Shown: positions 8,863 through 17,140 of the stretch, in pieces
How positions within the stretch are numbered: the first letter of the stretch is position 1
Layout of the letters: the number at the start of each line of letters is the position of its first letter
Assembly: GCF_001669775.1 (NCBI RefSeq)
Contig: NZ_LXWK01000015.1
Span: 124,001 to 188,000, forward strand
Source of the DNA: Rheinheimera sp. SA_1
Lineage (GTDB): Bacteria > Pseudomonadota > Gammaproteobacteria > Enterobacterales > Alteromonadaceae
DNA length: 64,000 bases
Reading direction: 5' to 3'
Translations under genes and position numbers: made by a program
The notes under the pieces: generated by a model
The model's database searches: none
What the model saw: the letters and a program-made list of their open reading frames with translations, nothing else
What the model was told of the DNA's origin: nothing

Positions 8863-9474
8863 ATGAAACCGACAAAGCTAAACGAGACTAAATTGCAAGA
8901 AACCAAATTAAAAGAAACTAAAACAAAAGAGACGACCAAACCACCAGCAGTTCTTTCTGACATAAAAGCGCGGCGCGCGCTGGCGCGAAAGCACATCGAA
9001 GAAGGCGCTGTGACTGCTGGTTATGCCGCCGAACGTGAAACCGTTATTCAGCTGCTCAACGAAGCACTTGCAACTGAACTTGTTTGTGTACTTCGCTATA
9101 AACGACATTACTTTATGGCAACTGGTATTCACGCCACATCTGTTGCGGCTGAATTCCTGGAGCACGCCAATCAGGAAATGCAGCATGCCGACAGTCTGGC
9201 AAAACGTATTGTTGAACTGCGTGGCGAGCCAAATTTTAATCCCGCAGGTTTAGCTGAACGTAGCCATGCCGAATATATCGAAGGCAGTTCTCTTAAAGAT
9301 ATGATCAAAGAAAATTTGATTGCAGAGCGGGTCGCCATCGAAAGTTATCGAGAAATGATTGCTTATCTGCTGGATAAAGATCCGACGACACAACGGTTGC
9401 TCAAAGAAATTCTGGCAAAAGAAGAAGAGCATGCAGACGAGTTATCATCCTTGCTCGTTGGGATGAAGGACTAA
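8863..9474 (+). CDS. Bacterioferritin-like diiron protein with repeat N-terminus
   Basis: 203 residues. After a charged N-terminal extension (residues 1-32) comes a ferritin-like four-helix domain (~45-203). Diiron ligands typical of bacterioferritin are all visible: Glu in NEALATEL, the E-M-Q-H pair in NQEMQHAD, Glu in AERVAIES and the E-x-x-H pair in AKEEEHADEL. The Met within EMQH is where bacterioferritins ligate heme. The protein probably oxidises and stores iron, or protects from peroxide. Residues 5-24 are four tandem pentapeptides K-[LT]-x-E-T. Start ATG with GAGGTGAGC upstream. The ~45-residue N-terminal addition relative to usual Bfr (~158 residues) is unusual. Confidence 0.8.
   Translation: MKPTKLNETKLQETKLKETKTKETTKPPAVLSDIKARRALARKHIEEGAVTAGYAAERETVIQLLNEALATELVCVLRYKRHYFMATGIHATSVAAEFLEHANQEMQHADSLAKRIVELRGEPNFNPAGLAERSHAEYIEGSSLKDMIKENLIAERVAIESYREMIAYLLDKDPTTQRLLKEILAKEEEHADELSSLLVGMKD
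8875..8934 (+). repeat. Four tandem 15-bp repeats encoding K-L-x-E-T
   Basis: Within the ferritin-like gene, four consecutive 15-base units encode KLNET, KLQET, KLKET, KTKET. The DNA copies differ mainly at third bases and in the variable third codon. A fifth degenerate unit (TKPPA) may follow. Confidence 0.85.
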
Positions 9475-9701
9475 GCTACTAAAACTGAAGTTGCCGACCT
9501 GGCGCCGCCGCGCTTTTTCGGCGCTGCTGTGCAGCATTGCACAAAGTGCAAATGGGCTTGTTCGACTGTGAACTGTGTAGCATGTGGCTATTATCACGAG
9601 GCAGCTGCTGCCTGGACTCACTGCGCTCCATACATCATCATTCCGCGCACTGCTATGGTTACAGTTAAGCCCTTGTTTCTGGGAACACCTTGCGGTATCC
9701 A

Positions 9702-10001
9702 CTAATTTAATTCAATAAACAACAGCCCTAGCAAATAGATATCTTCACTTTCAGCACTACAACGCACCACTTTGGCATGCGCATCGAGCGGTACCAGACT
9801 GGTATTGGTCGATTCCAGCCGCACATGCAGCATCAGGCCCATTTCCAGTGGTTCGTCCATTTCCACCGACATCCCGGTGGCACTGAGATCACGGCAAATA
9901 CCGCTGAGTACCCTGCCAGATTCCGGATCGTTGACGATCATCTGCACATCACAATTGACCATCATCCGGAAGTAATTTCGTTTATCGTTACGAGTCAGCA
10001 T
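9702..10001 (-). CDS. PilZ-domain protein (candidate c-di-GMP receptor)
   Basis: 99 residues from ATG 10001, preceded by AGAGGATGTC. The longer frame to 10043 lacks a ribosome site. It is a single PilZ domain: an RxxxR-type motif in NDKRNYFRM at the N-terminus and DLSATGMSV (D/N-x-S-x-x-G) at residues ~38-46, the two elements that bind cyclic di-GMP, then a beta-barrel ending LLGLLFIELN. It would act in the cytosol as a c-di-GMP sensor, output unknown. It lies just downstream of hrpA in the same direction, 95 bases from the hrpA start side of the cluster end. Confidence 0.85.
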   Translation of the reverse strand: MLTRNDKRNYFRMMVNCDVQMIVNDPESGRVLSGICRDLSATGMSVEMDEPLEMGLMLHVRLESTNTSLVPLDAHAKVVRCSAESEDIYLLGLLFIELN

Positions 10002-10138
10002 GACATCCTCTGTTGCGTTGGCCAGATACAGCGCATAAATCATCCGATTGTTATAATTCTTTCAGCGCCCGCTGTAAAGGTGCGAAAGCCGCAGCGTTAT
10101 TTTCGCAACGGCGGTTTCAGCAAATTTTAACCGAGAAG

Positions 10139-13100
10139 TTATTTATATTCCTGCACCGCCAATAACACCCGCTTTGACGAAATCGGATAAGGCGTACCAA
10201 GCTGCTGCGCAAACAACGACACTTTTAATTCTTCCAGCATCCAGCGGATAGCATCCACTTCTGGCGGTAGCACTTTGCCGGAAAACTTACCGAGTAACGC
10301 CTGATAAGCGTCAGCCGCTTTCTGATACTCGTGCATCATTAACCGATCGCGCTGCGGATCCACCGGCAATTTTTCCAGCCGTTTTTGCAATGCCTGTAAA
10401 TACCGTTTCACATCATCCAGTTTCGCGGCACCGTGCGCGGTGACAAAGCCTTTAAACAGCAAAGTATCGAGCTGTTGTTTGATATCCGCATTGGCATAGG
10501 CCAAAGCTAAATCGAGCCTGCCGCGTAGTTTTTTCGAGATATCGTGGCCAATGGTCAGAATTTGCTCCACTTTGAGTGCAATGCTCACCACCTTATCACC
10601 AATCTCGGCCCGCACTTTGTCACGCAGTTGCAAAAATTGCGTGTCACTTTCCGGCCACTCTGCTTCGCTGACCAAACTATCGATACCGGCGGCGATGCAA
10701 TCGTCAATCAGCTCCAATACTTTGCCAAAGGGGTTAAAATACAGACCCAGCTTGGCTTTATTCGGCAACGATTCTTGCAGATATTTCACCGGCGAAGGAA
10801 TATTTAGCAGCAACAAACGGCGAAGCCCAAGCAAGGACAGCGCCCTGGCTTGCTCCGGGTTATCCAGCAATTTAATCGACACACTGTGTTTATCATCAAT
10901 CAGCGCCGGGAAGGCCTTGATTTCATAACCGCTTTGAATTTTGATGTATTCGCGCGGTAATTCGCCAAAACTCCATTCGGTCAGTTTTTGCTGCTCAATG
11001 CCCTGCTCGGCTACCTGACTCAGCGTTTGCTGCACCTTGCCCTGCAATTCTTGTTTGAGCAGATCAAGCGAACGCCCTTGTTTTAGGGTATGGCCCTGGT
11101 CATCCACCACTTTAAAATTGAACTTCAGATGGGCATCGAGTACCGATAATTCCCAACTGCCTTCCGGAATGGTCACACCGCTCATCCGTTTTAAGCGTTG
11201 GCTGACCACATCCAATAAAGGCCCGTCTTCCGGCTTAATGCTTTGCAGTAATGCATCGGCGTAGTTCGGAGCCGGCACAAAATTACGCCGTAGCACTTTT
11301 GGCAACGATTTAATCAGCGCCACCAGCAACTCATGACGAAGCCCTGGGATTAACCAGTCAAAACCCTGATTTTGCAGTTGATTGAGGAGTGTTAACGGGA
11401 TAATCAAACTGACGCCATCATCCGGCGCACCGGGCGAAAAATGGTATTCCAGTGGCAAAGTCAGATTGCCCTGACGCCATAATTCCGGGTAACTGTCGGC
11501 CGTCACCGCATCCGCGCCATGTTTTTTCAAGCTATCCGGGTCAAAATTCAGGAACTTCGGATCTTTTTTCTGCTGTTCACGCCACCATTTGCCAAAATCG
11601 ACGCGGTTGTTCGCAAACTGCGGAATTTTCTCGGCATAAAAACCAGCCAAAGTTTCTTCGTCGACCAGAATATCGCGCCGGCGGGATTTATCTTCCAACT
11701 CAGTGACCGCTTCAATCAGTCGTTGGTTGTGCTGTAAAAAGGCCTCGTTGTTGCCAAGGTCCTGATTCACCAGGGCTTCACGGATAAACAACTGGTGACA
11801 AAGCGCCGGGTCAATTTTGCTGTATAGCACCGCGCGTTTGGCGACAATCACCAAGCCATATAAAGTCACTTGTTCGTAGGCGATCACCGCACCGCGTTTT
11901 TTCTCCCAGTGCGGTTCACTAAAACTGCGATTGACCAGATGCTGCGCCAACGGCTCAATCCATTCCGGCTCAATTTTAGCGATAGTGCGCGCATACAAGC
12001 GGCTGGTTTCCACCAGCTCTGCGCTCATCACCCATTTGGGTTTGCGCTTAAATAAGCCGCTGCCTGGGAACACAAAAAACCGGCTTTGCCGCGGTCCCAT
12101 ATAATCGGCTTCAGAATCGCGGGTGCCGATTTGGCCCAATAACCCGGTCAGAATACTGCTGTGAATGCTGTGATAATCGCCTGCCTGCTCATTGATCGTA
12201 AATTGCAGTTCCTGCGCCACCTGCGACAACTGGCCAAATAAATCTTGCCACTCACGCACCCGCAGGTAATTCAGCAATTCAACTTTACACATGCGGCGGA
12301 ACTGGTTGTTGGTTAAAGCTTCTTGCTGTTGTTGCAGGTAATCCCACAGTTTTAGCATGGTGATAAAATCTGAATCCGGATCAGTAAAACGACCATGCAG
12401 TTCATCGGCTTTTTGTTGTTTATCCAGTGGCCGCTCGCGTGGATCCTGGATCGACAACGCCGCCGTCACCACCAGCACTTCACGCAAACAGTTTTGCCCG
12501 GCGGCGGCAAGGATCATCCGCGCTAATTTAGGATCCACCGGTAAACGACTGAGTTGTTTCCCCAACGGTGCCAGCTGCAGGCCCTCGCCACGCTCGGTTT
12601 TCAGCGCACCCAGCTCTTCGAGTAACTTCACGCCATCGTTGATAAAACGGCTATCCGGTTTTTGCAAAAACGGGAATTGCTGAATATCACCTAAACCCAG
12701 CGACAACATCTGCAAAATAACTGAGGCTAAGTTAGTGCGCAGAATTTCCGGATCCGTAAATTCCGGCCGACCGAGAAAATCTTCTTCGCTATATAAGCGA
12801 ATACAAATACCGGCCGCCACCCGGCCACAACGGCCTTTGCGCTGATTGGCACTGGCCTGGCTGACCGCTTCAATTGGCAGTTGCTGCACTTTCGAGCGAT
12901 AGCTGTAGCGCGACAACCGCGCGGTGCCTGGGTCAATCACGTAACGAATGCCCGGCACTGTCAGTGAAGTTTCGGCCACGTTGGTGGCGAGCACAATCCG
13001 CCGCCCGACATGATTCTTAAAAATGCGGTTTTGCTCCGCCGCGCTGAGTCTGGCGTATAGCGGCAGAATTTCAGTATGCGGCAGTTTTTGTTTTTCCAGC

Positions 13101-14056
13101 GCATCCGCAGTGTCACGAATTTCGCGCTCGCCGTTGAGGAAAATCAGAATATCGCCCGGAGGTTCACGGTATAACTCGTTCACTGCATCAAAAATTGCCT
13201 GCAGCTGATCGGCATCTTTATCTTCGTTTTCTGTTGCAGGCCGGTAACGCACTTCCACCGGATAAGTACGGCCGGACACTTCAATCACCGGCGCGTCGTT
13301 AAAATGTTTCGAAAAGCGCTGTGGATCAATGGTGGCCGAAGTAATAATGATTTTTAAATCAGGACGTTTGGGTAACAGCTGCTTAAAATAACCGAGTAAA
13401 AAATCAATATTCAGACTGCGCTCGTGCGCTTCATCGATGATGATGGTGTCGTATTGATTTAAGAAACGGTCCTGCTGAATTTCCGCCAGCAAAATACCGT
13501 CGGTCATCAATTTGATGTGGGACAGTGGCGTGCTGTGATCGCCAAAACGAATTTTAAAACCCACCTGCTGGCCGAGCTGACATTGCAGTTCATCGGCCAG
13601 ACGTTGCGCCACACTGCGTGCAGCCAGACGCCGTGGCTGAGTATGACCAATAAAACCTTTGATGCCGCGACCCAGTTCCAGACAAATTTTCGGCAGCTGC
13701 GTCGTCTTACCAGAACCGGTTTCACCGGCGACAATCACCACCTGATGCGCGGCAATGGCTGCTTTGATGTCTTCCCTTTTGCCAACCACCGGTAACTCGG
13801 GCGGATAGGTAATACGAGGTAAGGTTTGTTGGCGCTGAAGTCTGAGGGTTTTGGATTTATCGATGTCGGCCTGAATTTTTTCAAGTGTGGCTTGCTGTTT
13901 GACAGCGTCCAGTTTATTCACCCCGTGCAGCCGTTTTTTCAGGCCAAACAGGTCTTTATTCATACAATTGGATAATTCGCCAAACAATTGCTCACGCAAC
14001 GCAGCAACACTTTCAATCACAGATAGTCCAGCAGTCATAGATGGTACAGCAGTCAA
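10139..14056 (-). CDS. hrpA: ATP-dependent RNA helicase HrpA (DEAH box)
   Basis: 1305 residues, matching the ~1300 of E. coli HrpA. Helicase motifs in order: GETGSGKTTQ (111-120, Walker A), PRRLAARSVA (141-150), DEAH (208-211), SAT (~240), then the Q-R-x-G-R-x-GR element in NQRKGRCGRVAAG. HA2 and OB-fold domains and the long HrpA-specific C-terminus follow. HrpA works on mRNA processing and rescues collided ribosomes in E. coli. The start taken is TTG 14056 with GAGGG seven bases upstream. ATG 14038 is the alternative but has no ribosome site. The GAGGG lies in the descending arm of the preceding hairpin. Confidence 0.93.
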   Translation of the reverse strand: MTAVPSMTAGLSVIESVAALREQLFGELSNCMNKDLFGLKKRLHGVNKLDAVKQQATLEKIQADIDKSKTLRLQRQQTLPRITYPPELPVVGKREDIKAAIAAHQVVIVAGETGSGKTTQLPKICLELGRGIKGFIGHTQPRRLAARSVAQRLADELQCQLGQQVGFKIRFGDHSTPLSHIKLMTDGILLAEIQQDRFLNQYDTIIIDEAHERSLNIDFLLGYFKQLLPKRPDLKIIITSATIDPQRFSKHFNDAPVIEVSGRTYPVEVRYRPATENEDKDADQLQAIFDAVNELYREPPGDILIFLNGEREIRDTADALEKQKLPHTEILPLYARLSAAEQNRIFKNHVGRRIVLATNVAETSLTVPGIRYVIDPGTARLSRYSYRSKVQQLPIEAVSQASANQRKGRCGRVAAGICIRLYSEEDFLGRPEFTDPEILRTNLASVILQMLSLGLGDIQQFPFLQKPDSRFINDGVKLLEELGALKTERGEGLQLAPLGKQLSRLPVDPKLARMILAAAGQNCLREVLVVTAALSIQDPRERPLDKQQKADELHGRFTDPDSDFITMLKLWDYLQQQQEALTNNQFRRMCKVELLNYLRVREWQDLFGQLSQVAQELQFTINEQAGDYHSIHSSILTGLLGQIGTRDSEADYMGPRQSRFFVFPGSGLFKRKPKWVMSAELVETSRLYARTIAKIEPEWIEPLAQHLVNRSFSEPHWEKKRGAVIAYEQVTLYGLVIVAKRAVLYSKIDPALCHQLFIREALVNQDLGNNEAFLQHNQRLIEAVTELEDKSRRRDILVDEETLAGFYAEKIPQFANNRVDFGKWWREQQKKDPKFLNFDPDSLKKHGADAVTADSYPELWRQGNLTLPLEYHFSPGAPDDGVSLIIPLTLLNQLQNQGFDWLIPGLRHELLVALIKSLPKVLRRNFVPAPNYADALLQSIKPEDGPLLDVVSQRLKRMSGVTIPEGSWELSVLDAHLKFNFKVVDDQGHTLKQGRSLDLLKQELQGKVQQTLSQVAEQGIEQQKLTEWSFGELPREYIKIQSGYEIKAFPALIDDKHSVSIKLLDNPEQARALSLLGLRRLLLLNIPSPVKYLQESLPNKAKLGLYFNPFGKVLELIDDCIAAGIDSLVSEAEWPESDTQFLQLRDKVRAEIGDKVVSIALKVEQILTIGHDISKKLRGRLDLALAYANADIKQQLDTLLFKGFVTAHGAAKLDDVKRYLQALQKRLEKLPVDPQRDRLMMHEYQKAADAYQALLGKFSGKVLPPEVDAIRWMLEELKVSLFAQQLGTPYPISSKRVLLAVQEYK

Positions 14057-14059
14057 AAC

Positions 14060-14085
14060 AACGCCCTCATTCCAGCAAGGGCGTT
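14060..14085 (-). terminator. Hairpin between CBS gene and hrpA
   Basis: Arms AACGCCCT and AGGGCGTT enclose ten bases. Reading the minus strand, GTTTTGA follows, so it can end the CBS-gene transcript. It also sequesters the GAGGG used by the proposed hrpA TTG start. Confidence 0.45.
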
Positions 14086-14158
14086 ATGCTACAAGGTTGG
14101 CAGATCCAGATCCAGCAAAGCCGGACATAAACCAGCCACAAATCAGCAAAAGCGGCGC

Positions 14159-14578
14159 TTAACTGACCGCTCGATAATGCGAATGCAGTTCCTGATCAAT
14201 GGCTCGGAGTACATCGGTGCGGCTAATGACGCCGATTAATACGCCATTATCGTCAACTACCGGGTAAATTTTCGGTTTGGCACCGAGCATTTGCTGGGCT
14301 AAATCAATAATGCTGGTATTGGGTTTGACGGTGAGGACTTCACTGCGCATTACATCGCGGACATGGGCGCTGACCTGATCGTGGTAAGACGATAACAACA
14401 TCCGTGCCAGACAATCTTGTTCAGATAAAAAACCAACCACTTTGTGATTTTTATCAATCACCGGTCCACCAAGCTGGCCGGCATCGGTGAGTTTATCGAC
14501 CGCCGTTTCCAACGTCATCTCGGCATGGAAAGTGACGGGATGATGATTCATCTGGTCTGCCACTTTAAGTAAATTCAT
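14159..14578 (-). CDS. CBS-pair protein
   Basis: 139 residues made of two CBS domains and little else. The first runs through HHPVTFHAEMTLETAVDKL to VVGFLSEQDCLARML (residues ~12-65). The second runs through VRDVMRSEVLTVKPNTSI to LIGVISRTDVLRAI (~73-130). Stand-alone CBS pairs bind adenine nucleotides (AMP, ATP, SAM) and regulate partners; no partner is identifiable here. ATG 14578 is preceded by GAGGGGAATTGC, a strong ribosome site that abuts a long inverted-repeat structure (14590-14683), so translation may be structure-controlled. It lies between the peptidase gene and hrpA on the same strand. Confidence 0.85.
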   Translation of the reverse strand: MNLLKVADQMNHHPVTFHAEMTLETAVDKLTDAGQLGGPVIDKNHKVVGFLSEQDCLARMLLSSYHDQVSAHVRDVMRSEVLTVKPNTSIIDLAQQMLGAKPKIYPVVDDNGVLIGVISRTDVLRAIDQELHSHYRAVS

Positions 14579-14589
14579 GCAATTCCCCT

Positions 14590-14683
14590 CGGATTTTTGA
14601 TTTTAGCACTAGCTTTCAGACAAGCTTTGCGACTGACAGTGGCTGTGTGTGCAGCCACTTTGTAAGCCTAGTGCAAAAATCCG
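14590..14683 (-). promoter_or_regulatory. Structured 5' leader of the CBS gene
   Basis: Distant arms pair: CGGATTTTT (14590-14598) with AAAAATCCG (14675-14683), and after a seven-base bulge GCACTAG (14606-14612) with CTAGTGC (14668-14674). Inside sits a perfect hairpin AGTGGCTG-TGTGTG-CAGCCACT (14638-14659) and a smaller GCTT/AAGC stem. The outer helix ends right next to the CBS gene's GAGGGG ribosome site. It could be a leader switch, a transcript end from the upstream peptidase gene, or a small RNA. Confidence 0.55.
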
Positions 14684-14698
14684 GGTTCGGCAGTAGCA

Positions 14699-15751
14699 TT
14701 ACTCGCTTTTTGTAACTTCCTGAAAAATAGCTACTTCTGCAACCTGACCAGCACTGCGTTTGGCGCGATACATGCCTTCAGTATTAAAGGGCCAGCTGAT
14801 GTTACCTTGCTTATCCATCACAATCACACCGCCGGTACCACCGACTTTTTTCAAATCTTGTTGGATCACTTGATCCGCAGCTTCCGCTGCACTGATGCCG
14901 CCATATTTCACCCGGGCGCAAATATCAGCAGCCACCCGATAACGGATAAAAAACTCGCCATGTCCGGTGGCCGATACAGCACAGCTGCTATTGTCGGCGA
15001 AGTTACCGGCACCAATAATCGGTGCGTCACCAATCCGGCCATAACGCTTGGCGGTCATACCACCGGTAGAGGTTGCGGCCGCCAGATTGCCTTGTTTATC
15101 CAGCGCCACCGCGCCGACAGTGCCCATATTCCACTCTGGTTGCCAGCTTGGCGATAACCGCTGTGACGCCTGATGCGGCACTTTATTCATCGTTTCCAAC
15201 GCCTTTTGTAGCGCTTTAAACCGAAACTCCGTATCAAAATAGCTATTGGCCACCAATTCCAACTGCTGCTCTTTGGCAAATTGTTCGGCTCCTTTACCTG
15301 CCAGCATTACGTGCTCGGATTTTTCCATCACTGCGCGCGCCAACAATACCGGGTTTTTCACATTGGTGACGCCCGCAATGGCGCCCGCCTGCAAGGTATC
15401 ACCGCGCATAATTGAAGCATCCAGTTCATGACCGCCGTCATAGGTATAAACCGCGCCTTTACCGGCATTAAACAATGGCGAATCTTCCAGCACTAACACT
15501 GCTTTGGTAATTGCATCCAAACTGCTGCCGCCTTGCTCCAGTATCACGTAGCCAGCGTCCACCGCCGTTTTGAGTGTGCGCTCATAATCAGCCTGCTGCG
15601 CTTGGGTCATACTGGCTTTATTAATAGTGCCGGCGCCGCCGTGAATAACAATGGCAAAGTCGGTTTTGGCAATAACAGGCATAGCAAGCCCGGCAACAAC
15701 CAGCGCCAATGCCAGTGGTTTTATGCCGGAGGCTGAAAATAATCTGCTCAT
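14699..15751 (-). CDS. Periplasmic isoaspartyl peptidase / L-asparaginase (Ntn hydrolase)
   Basis: 350 residues. A Sec signal peptide (~1-28, ALALVVAGLAMPVIA) is followed by FAIVIHGGAGTI, the standard start of the plant-type asparaginase (IaaA) family. The enzyme self-cleaves to expose a nucleophile threonine; here that is Thr211 in NMGTVGAVALDKQGN, with the partner element STGGMTAKRYGRIGD downstream. It removes isoaspartyl residues from peptides and hydrolyses asparagine, probably in the periplasm given the signal. E. coli IaaA lacks such a clear signal. Upstream and downstream spacers suggest its own transcript. Confidence 0.88.
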   Translation of the reverse strand: MSRLFSASGIKPLALALVVAGLAMPVIAKTDFAIVIHGGAGTINKASMTQAQQADYERTLKTAVDAGYVILEQGGSSLDAITKAVLVLEDSPLFNAGKGAVYTYDGGHELDASIMRGDTLQAGAIAGVTNVKNPVLLARAVMEKSEHVMLAGKGAEQFAKEQQLELVANSYFDTEFRFKALQKALETMNKVPHQASQRLSPSWQPEWNMGTVGAVALDKQGNLAAATSTGGMTAKRYGRIGDAPIIGAGNFADNSSCAVSATGHGEFFIRYRVAADICARVKYGGISAAEAADQVIQQDLKKVGGTGGVIVMDKQGNISWPFNTEGMYRAKRSAGQVAEVAIFQEVTKSE

Positions 15752-15959
15752 AACTTTCCTCGGTAAAACAAGATACGGATGATTCGGATTCGATTAGCAA
15801 TATCGCGAAAAGCTATGCCATAGCAATGAAAATTCGTTGGGTTGCGGTTGACGGCATAAAGCGGGCGTCAAATACCTGGCTAAACCGTGAGTGACCATCG
15901 GCAGTTACAGCTGGGCCGTTCTAACAGCATTTGCCGTTGGATCTGAACAGCTCGCTTGG

Positions 15960-16943
15960 TTATTCGCAGTTTTTCGCTTTGCGAAAACCGGCATCCATCG
16001 CAGCCGACTCATTGATAAACCAGCGGCGATTTTTCTCACCAACCTGACTAAAACCGGGGCAATGTGATAAGTGATACAACTTGCTGTTTTTATTACCTAA
16101 TACTTTGGCTGAACCGGCAATCGCAGCCGATGACTGCTTTGAAGTCACCGCAGCCGATAGTGGCGCCTGGCGGCTGTTGCGCACCGGCATCGCTTCCGAT
16201 GACGTCGTTGCACTTCTGCCATAACCTGTTGGCGGATAGCCCAGATACCACTCTCGGCTGCCGGTCACAAAATAATTGGGCTGTCCCATCTGCTGGGCTA
16301 TACGCTGGTGTAATTGCAATTCCCTAGCATCGACCGGATCACTCTGATGCCAATTTAAAAACAATTGTTGCTGTGAATGTTCAAGCTGCAGCGCATATTT
16401 ATCAGCCATATAAAAATAAATGCGCGCGATATCACCGCGAATTTCGGCTCTGGGTTCGGCTAGTTTACGTTTAAAATCAATAAGAATTGGACAAGCGCCA
16501 TGTTGTGCACGCACACCGGGTAACTCAGCAAAAGCAAAATTGGCACGGTCGCCATTTACTTCGCCAATCGCTGGTTTGAGGTTAAACAAATCGGCTTCCA
16601 TCCGTTTGAACTCGGCGTCATTGCGGCCACATTGCTCACGACCGCCTTGTTGCCAGCAACTTAGGTTACGACCAAATTGATGCGCCGGCACTACATGTTC
16701 CCATTCAATTCGTTGTGCCCGCGGGCCATTTTTACGCACCTGATAACCACAGGCTTTTAAGTCCGGAATACCTTTACCGCCTTGCCAACGTAGTGGGCAA
16801 CCGCAATAAAAGGTTTGGTTTTCATCGCTGTAGATGCGCTGCGCCAGACGTTTCGCTTCAGAAAAATCATCAGGAGCTGCCAGCAAAGCAAAGCTCTTCA
16901 GCTGAAACAAAGCGGCGTAAACGACCAGCCATTGGAACTTCAT
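15960..16943 (-). CDS. Secreted endonuclease I family nuclease with C-terminal sunset-type domain
   Basis: 327 residues from ATG 16943 (AAGAG upstream), giving a clean signal peptide (MKFQWLVVYAALFQLKSFALLA). The TTG at 16967 is less likely. The core (~23-225) is an EndA/Vvn nuclease: RIEWEHVVPAHQFG holds the catalytic His (~83), and DLFNLKPAIGEVNGDRAN holds the metal-binding Asn. Several cysteines suit the oxidising periplasm. A Ser/Ala-rich linker leads to ~50 extra residues (GNKNSKLYHLSHCPGF to RKAKNC), the small domain seen at the end of thermonuclease-like proteins. Likely role: degradation of extracellular DNA for nutrient use or uptake control. Divergent from sbcB. Confidence 0.87.
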   Translation of the reverse strand: MKFQWLVVYAALFQLKSFALLAAPDDFSEAKRLAQRIYSDENQTFYCGCPLRWQGGKGIPDLKACGYQVRKNGPRAQRIEWEHVVPAHQFGRNLSCWQQGGREQCGRNDAEFKRMEADLFNLKPAIGEVNGDRANFAFAELPGVRAQHGACPILIDFKRKLAEPRAEIRGDIARIYFYMADKYALQLEHSQQQLFLNWHQSDPVDARELQLHQRIAQQMGQPNYFVTGSREWYLGYPPTGYGRSATTSSEAMPVRNSRQAPLSAAVTSKQSSAAIAGSAKVLGNKNSKLYHLSHCPGFSQVGEKNRRWFINESAAMDAGFRKAKNCE

Positions 16944-16988
16944 TGTTTTATCACTCTTGTTTGGCAACAGACATCAGTGCACTGCTAC

Positions 16989-17033
16989 TTCAGATTAAAC
17001 TCATTCAGATCAAACCCATTCAGATCGAACACG
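16989..17033. repeat. Three tandem 15-bp repeats between the nuclease gene and sbcB
   Basis: Three adjacent copies of a 15-mer beginning TTCAGAT (16989-17003, 17004-17018, 17019-17033). Copies two and three share TTCAGATC-[AG]-AAC. They sit 46-90 bases upstream of the nuclease start and 48 bases before the sbcB -35 box, where operator sites of either gene would be expected. Confidence 0.6.
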
Positions 17034-17080
17034 CGCATTATTACACAGCATTTCAATTGATTAAATTAGCTGGCGCTGAT

Positions 17081-17108
17081 TTGCCAGTAACCGACTTTGC
17101 CTTATACT
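17081..17108 (+). promoter_or_regulatory. Sigma-70 promoter of sbcB
   Basis: TTGCCA (17081-17086), 16-base spacer, TATACT (17103-17108). It predicts a start near 17115, about 25 bases before the proposed TTG start of sbcB. Confidence 0.6.
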
Positions 17109-17140
17109 GCGGCCAATCATTTCAGCGGGCGGACGTTATT

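Noticed and set aside
9445-9702. 85-codon cysteine-rich minus-strand ORF after the PilZ gene
   Set aside because: GTG start touches the PilZ stop, but there is no ribosome site, it overlaps the end of the ferritin-like gene and has no recognisable domain. The 9475-9701 spacer otherwise shows only a GC-rich GCGCCG/CGGCGC stem.
16715-17140. Upstream extension of the exonuclease I frame (142 codons)
   Set aside because: Antisense to the endonuclease I gene, contains the sbcB promoter and 15-bp repeats, and has no similarity to SbcB before FHDYETWG.
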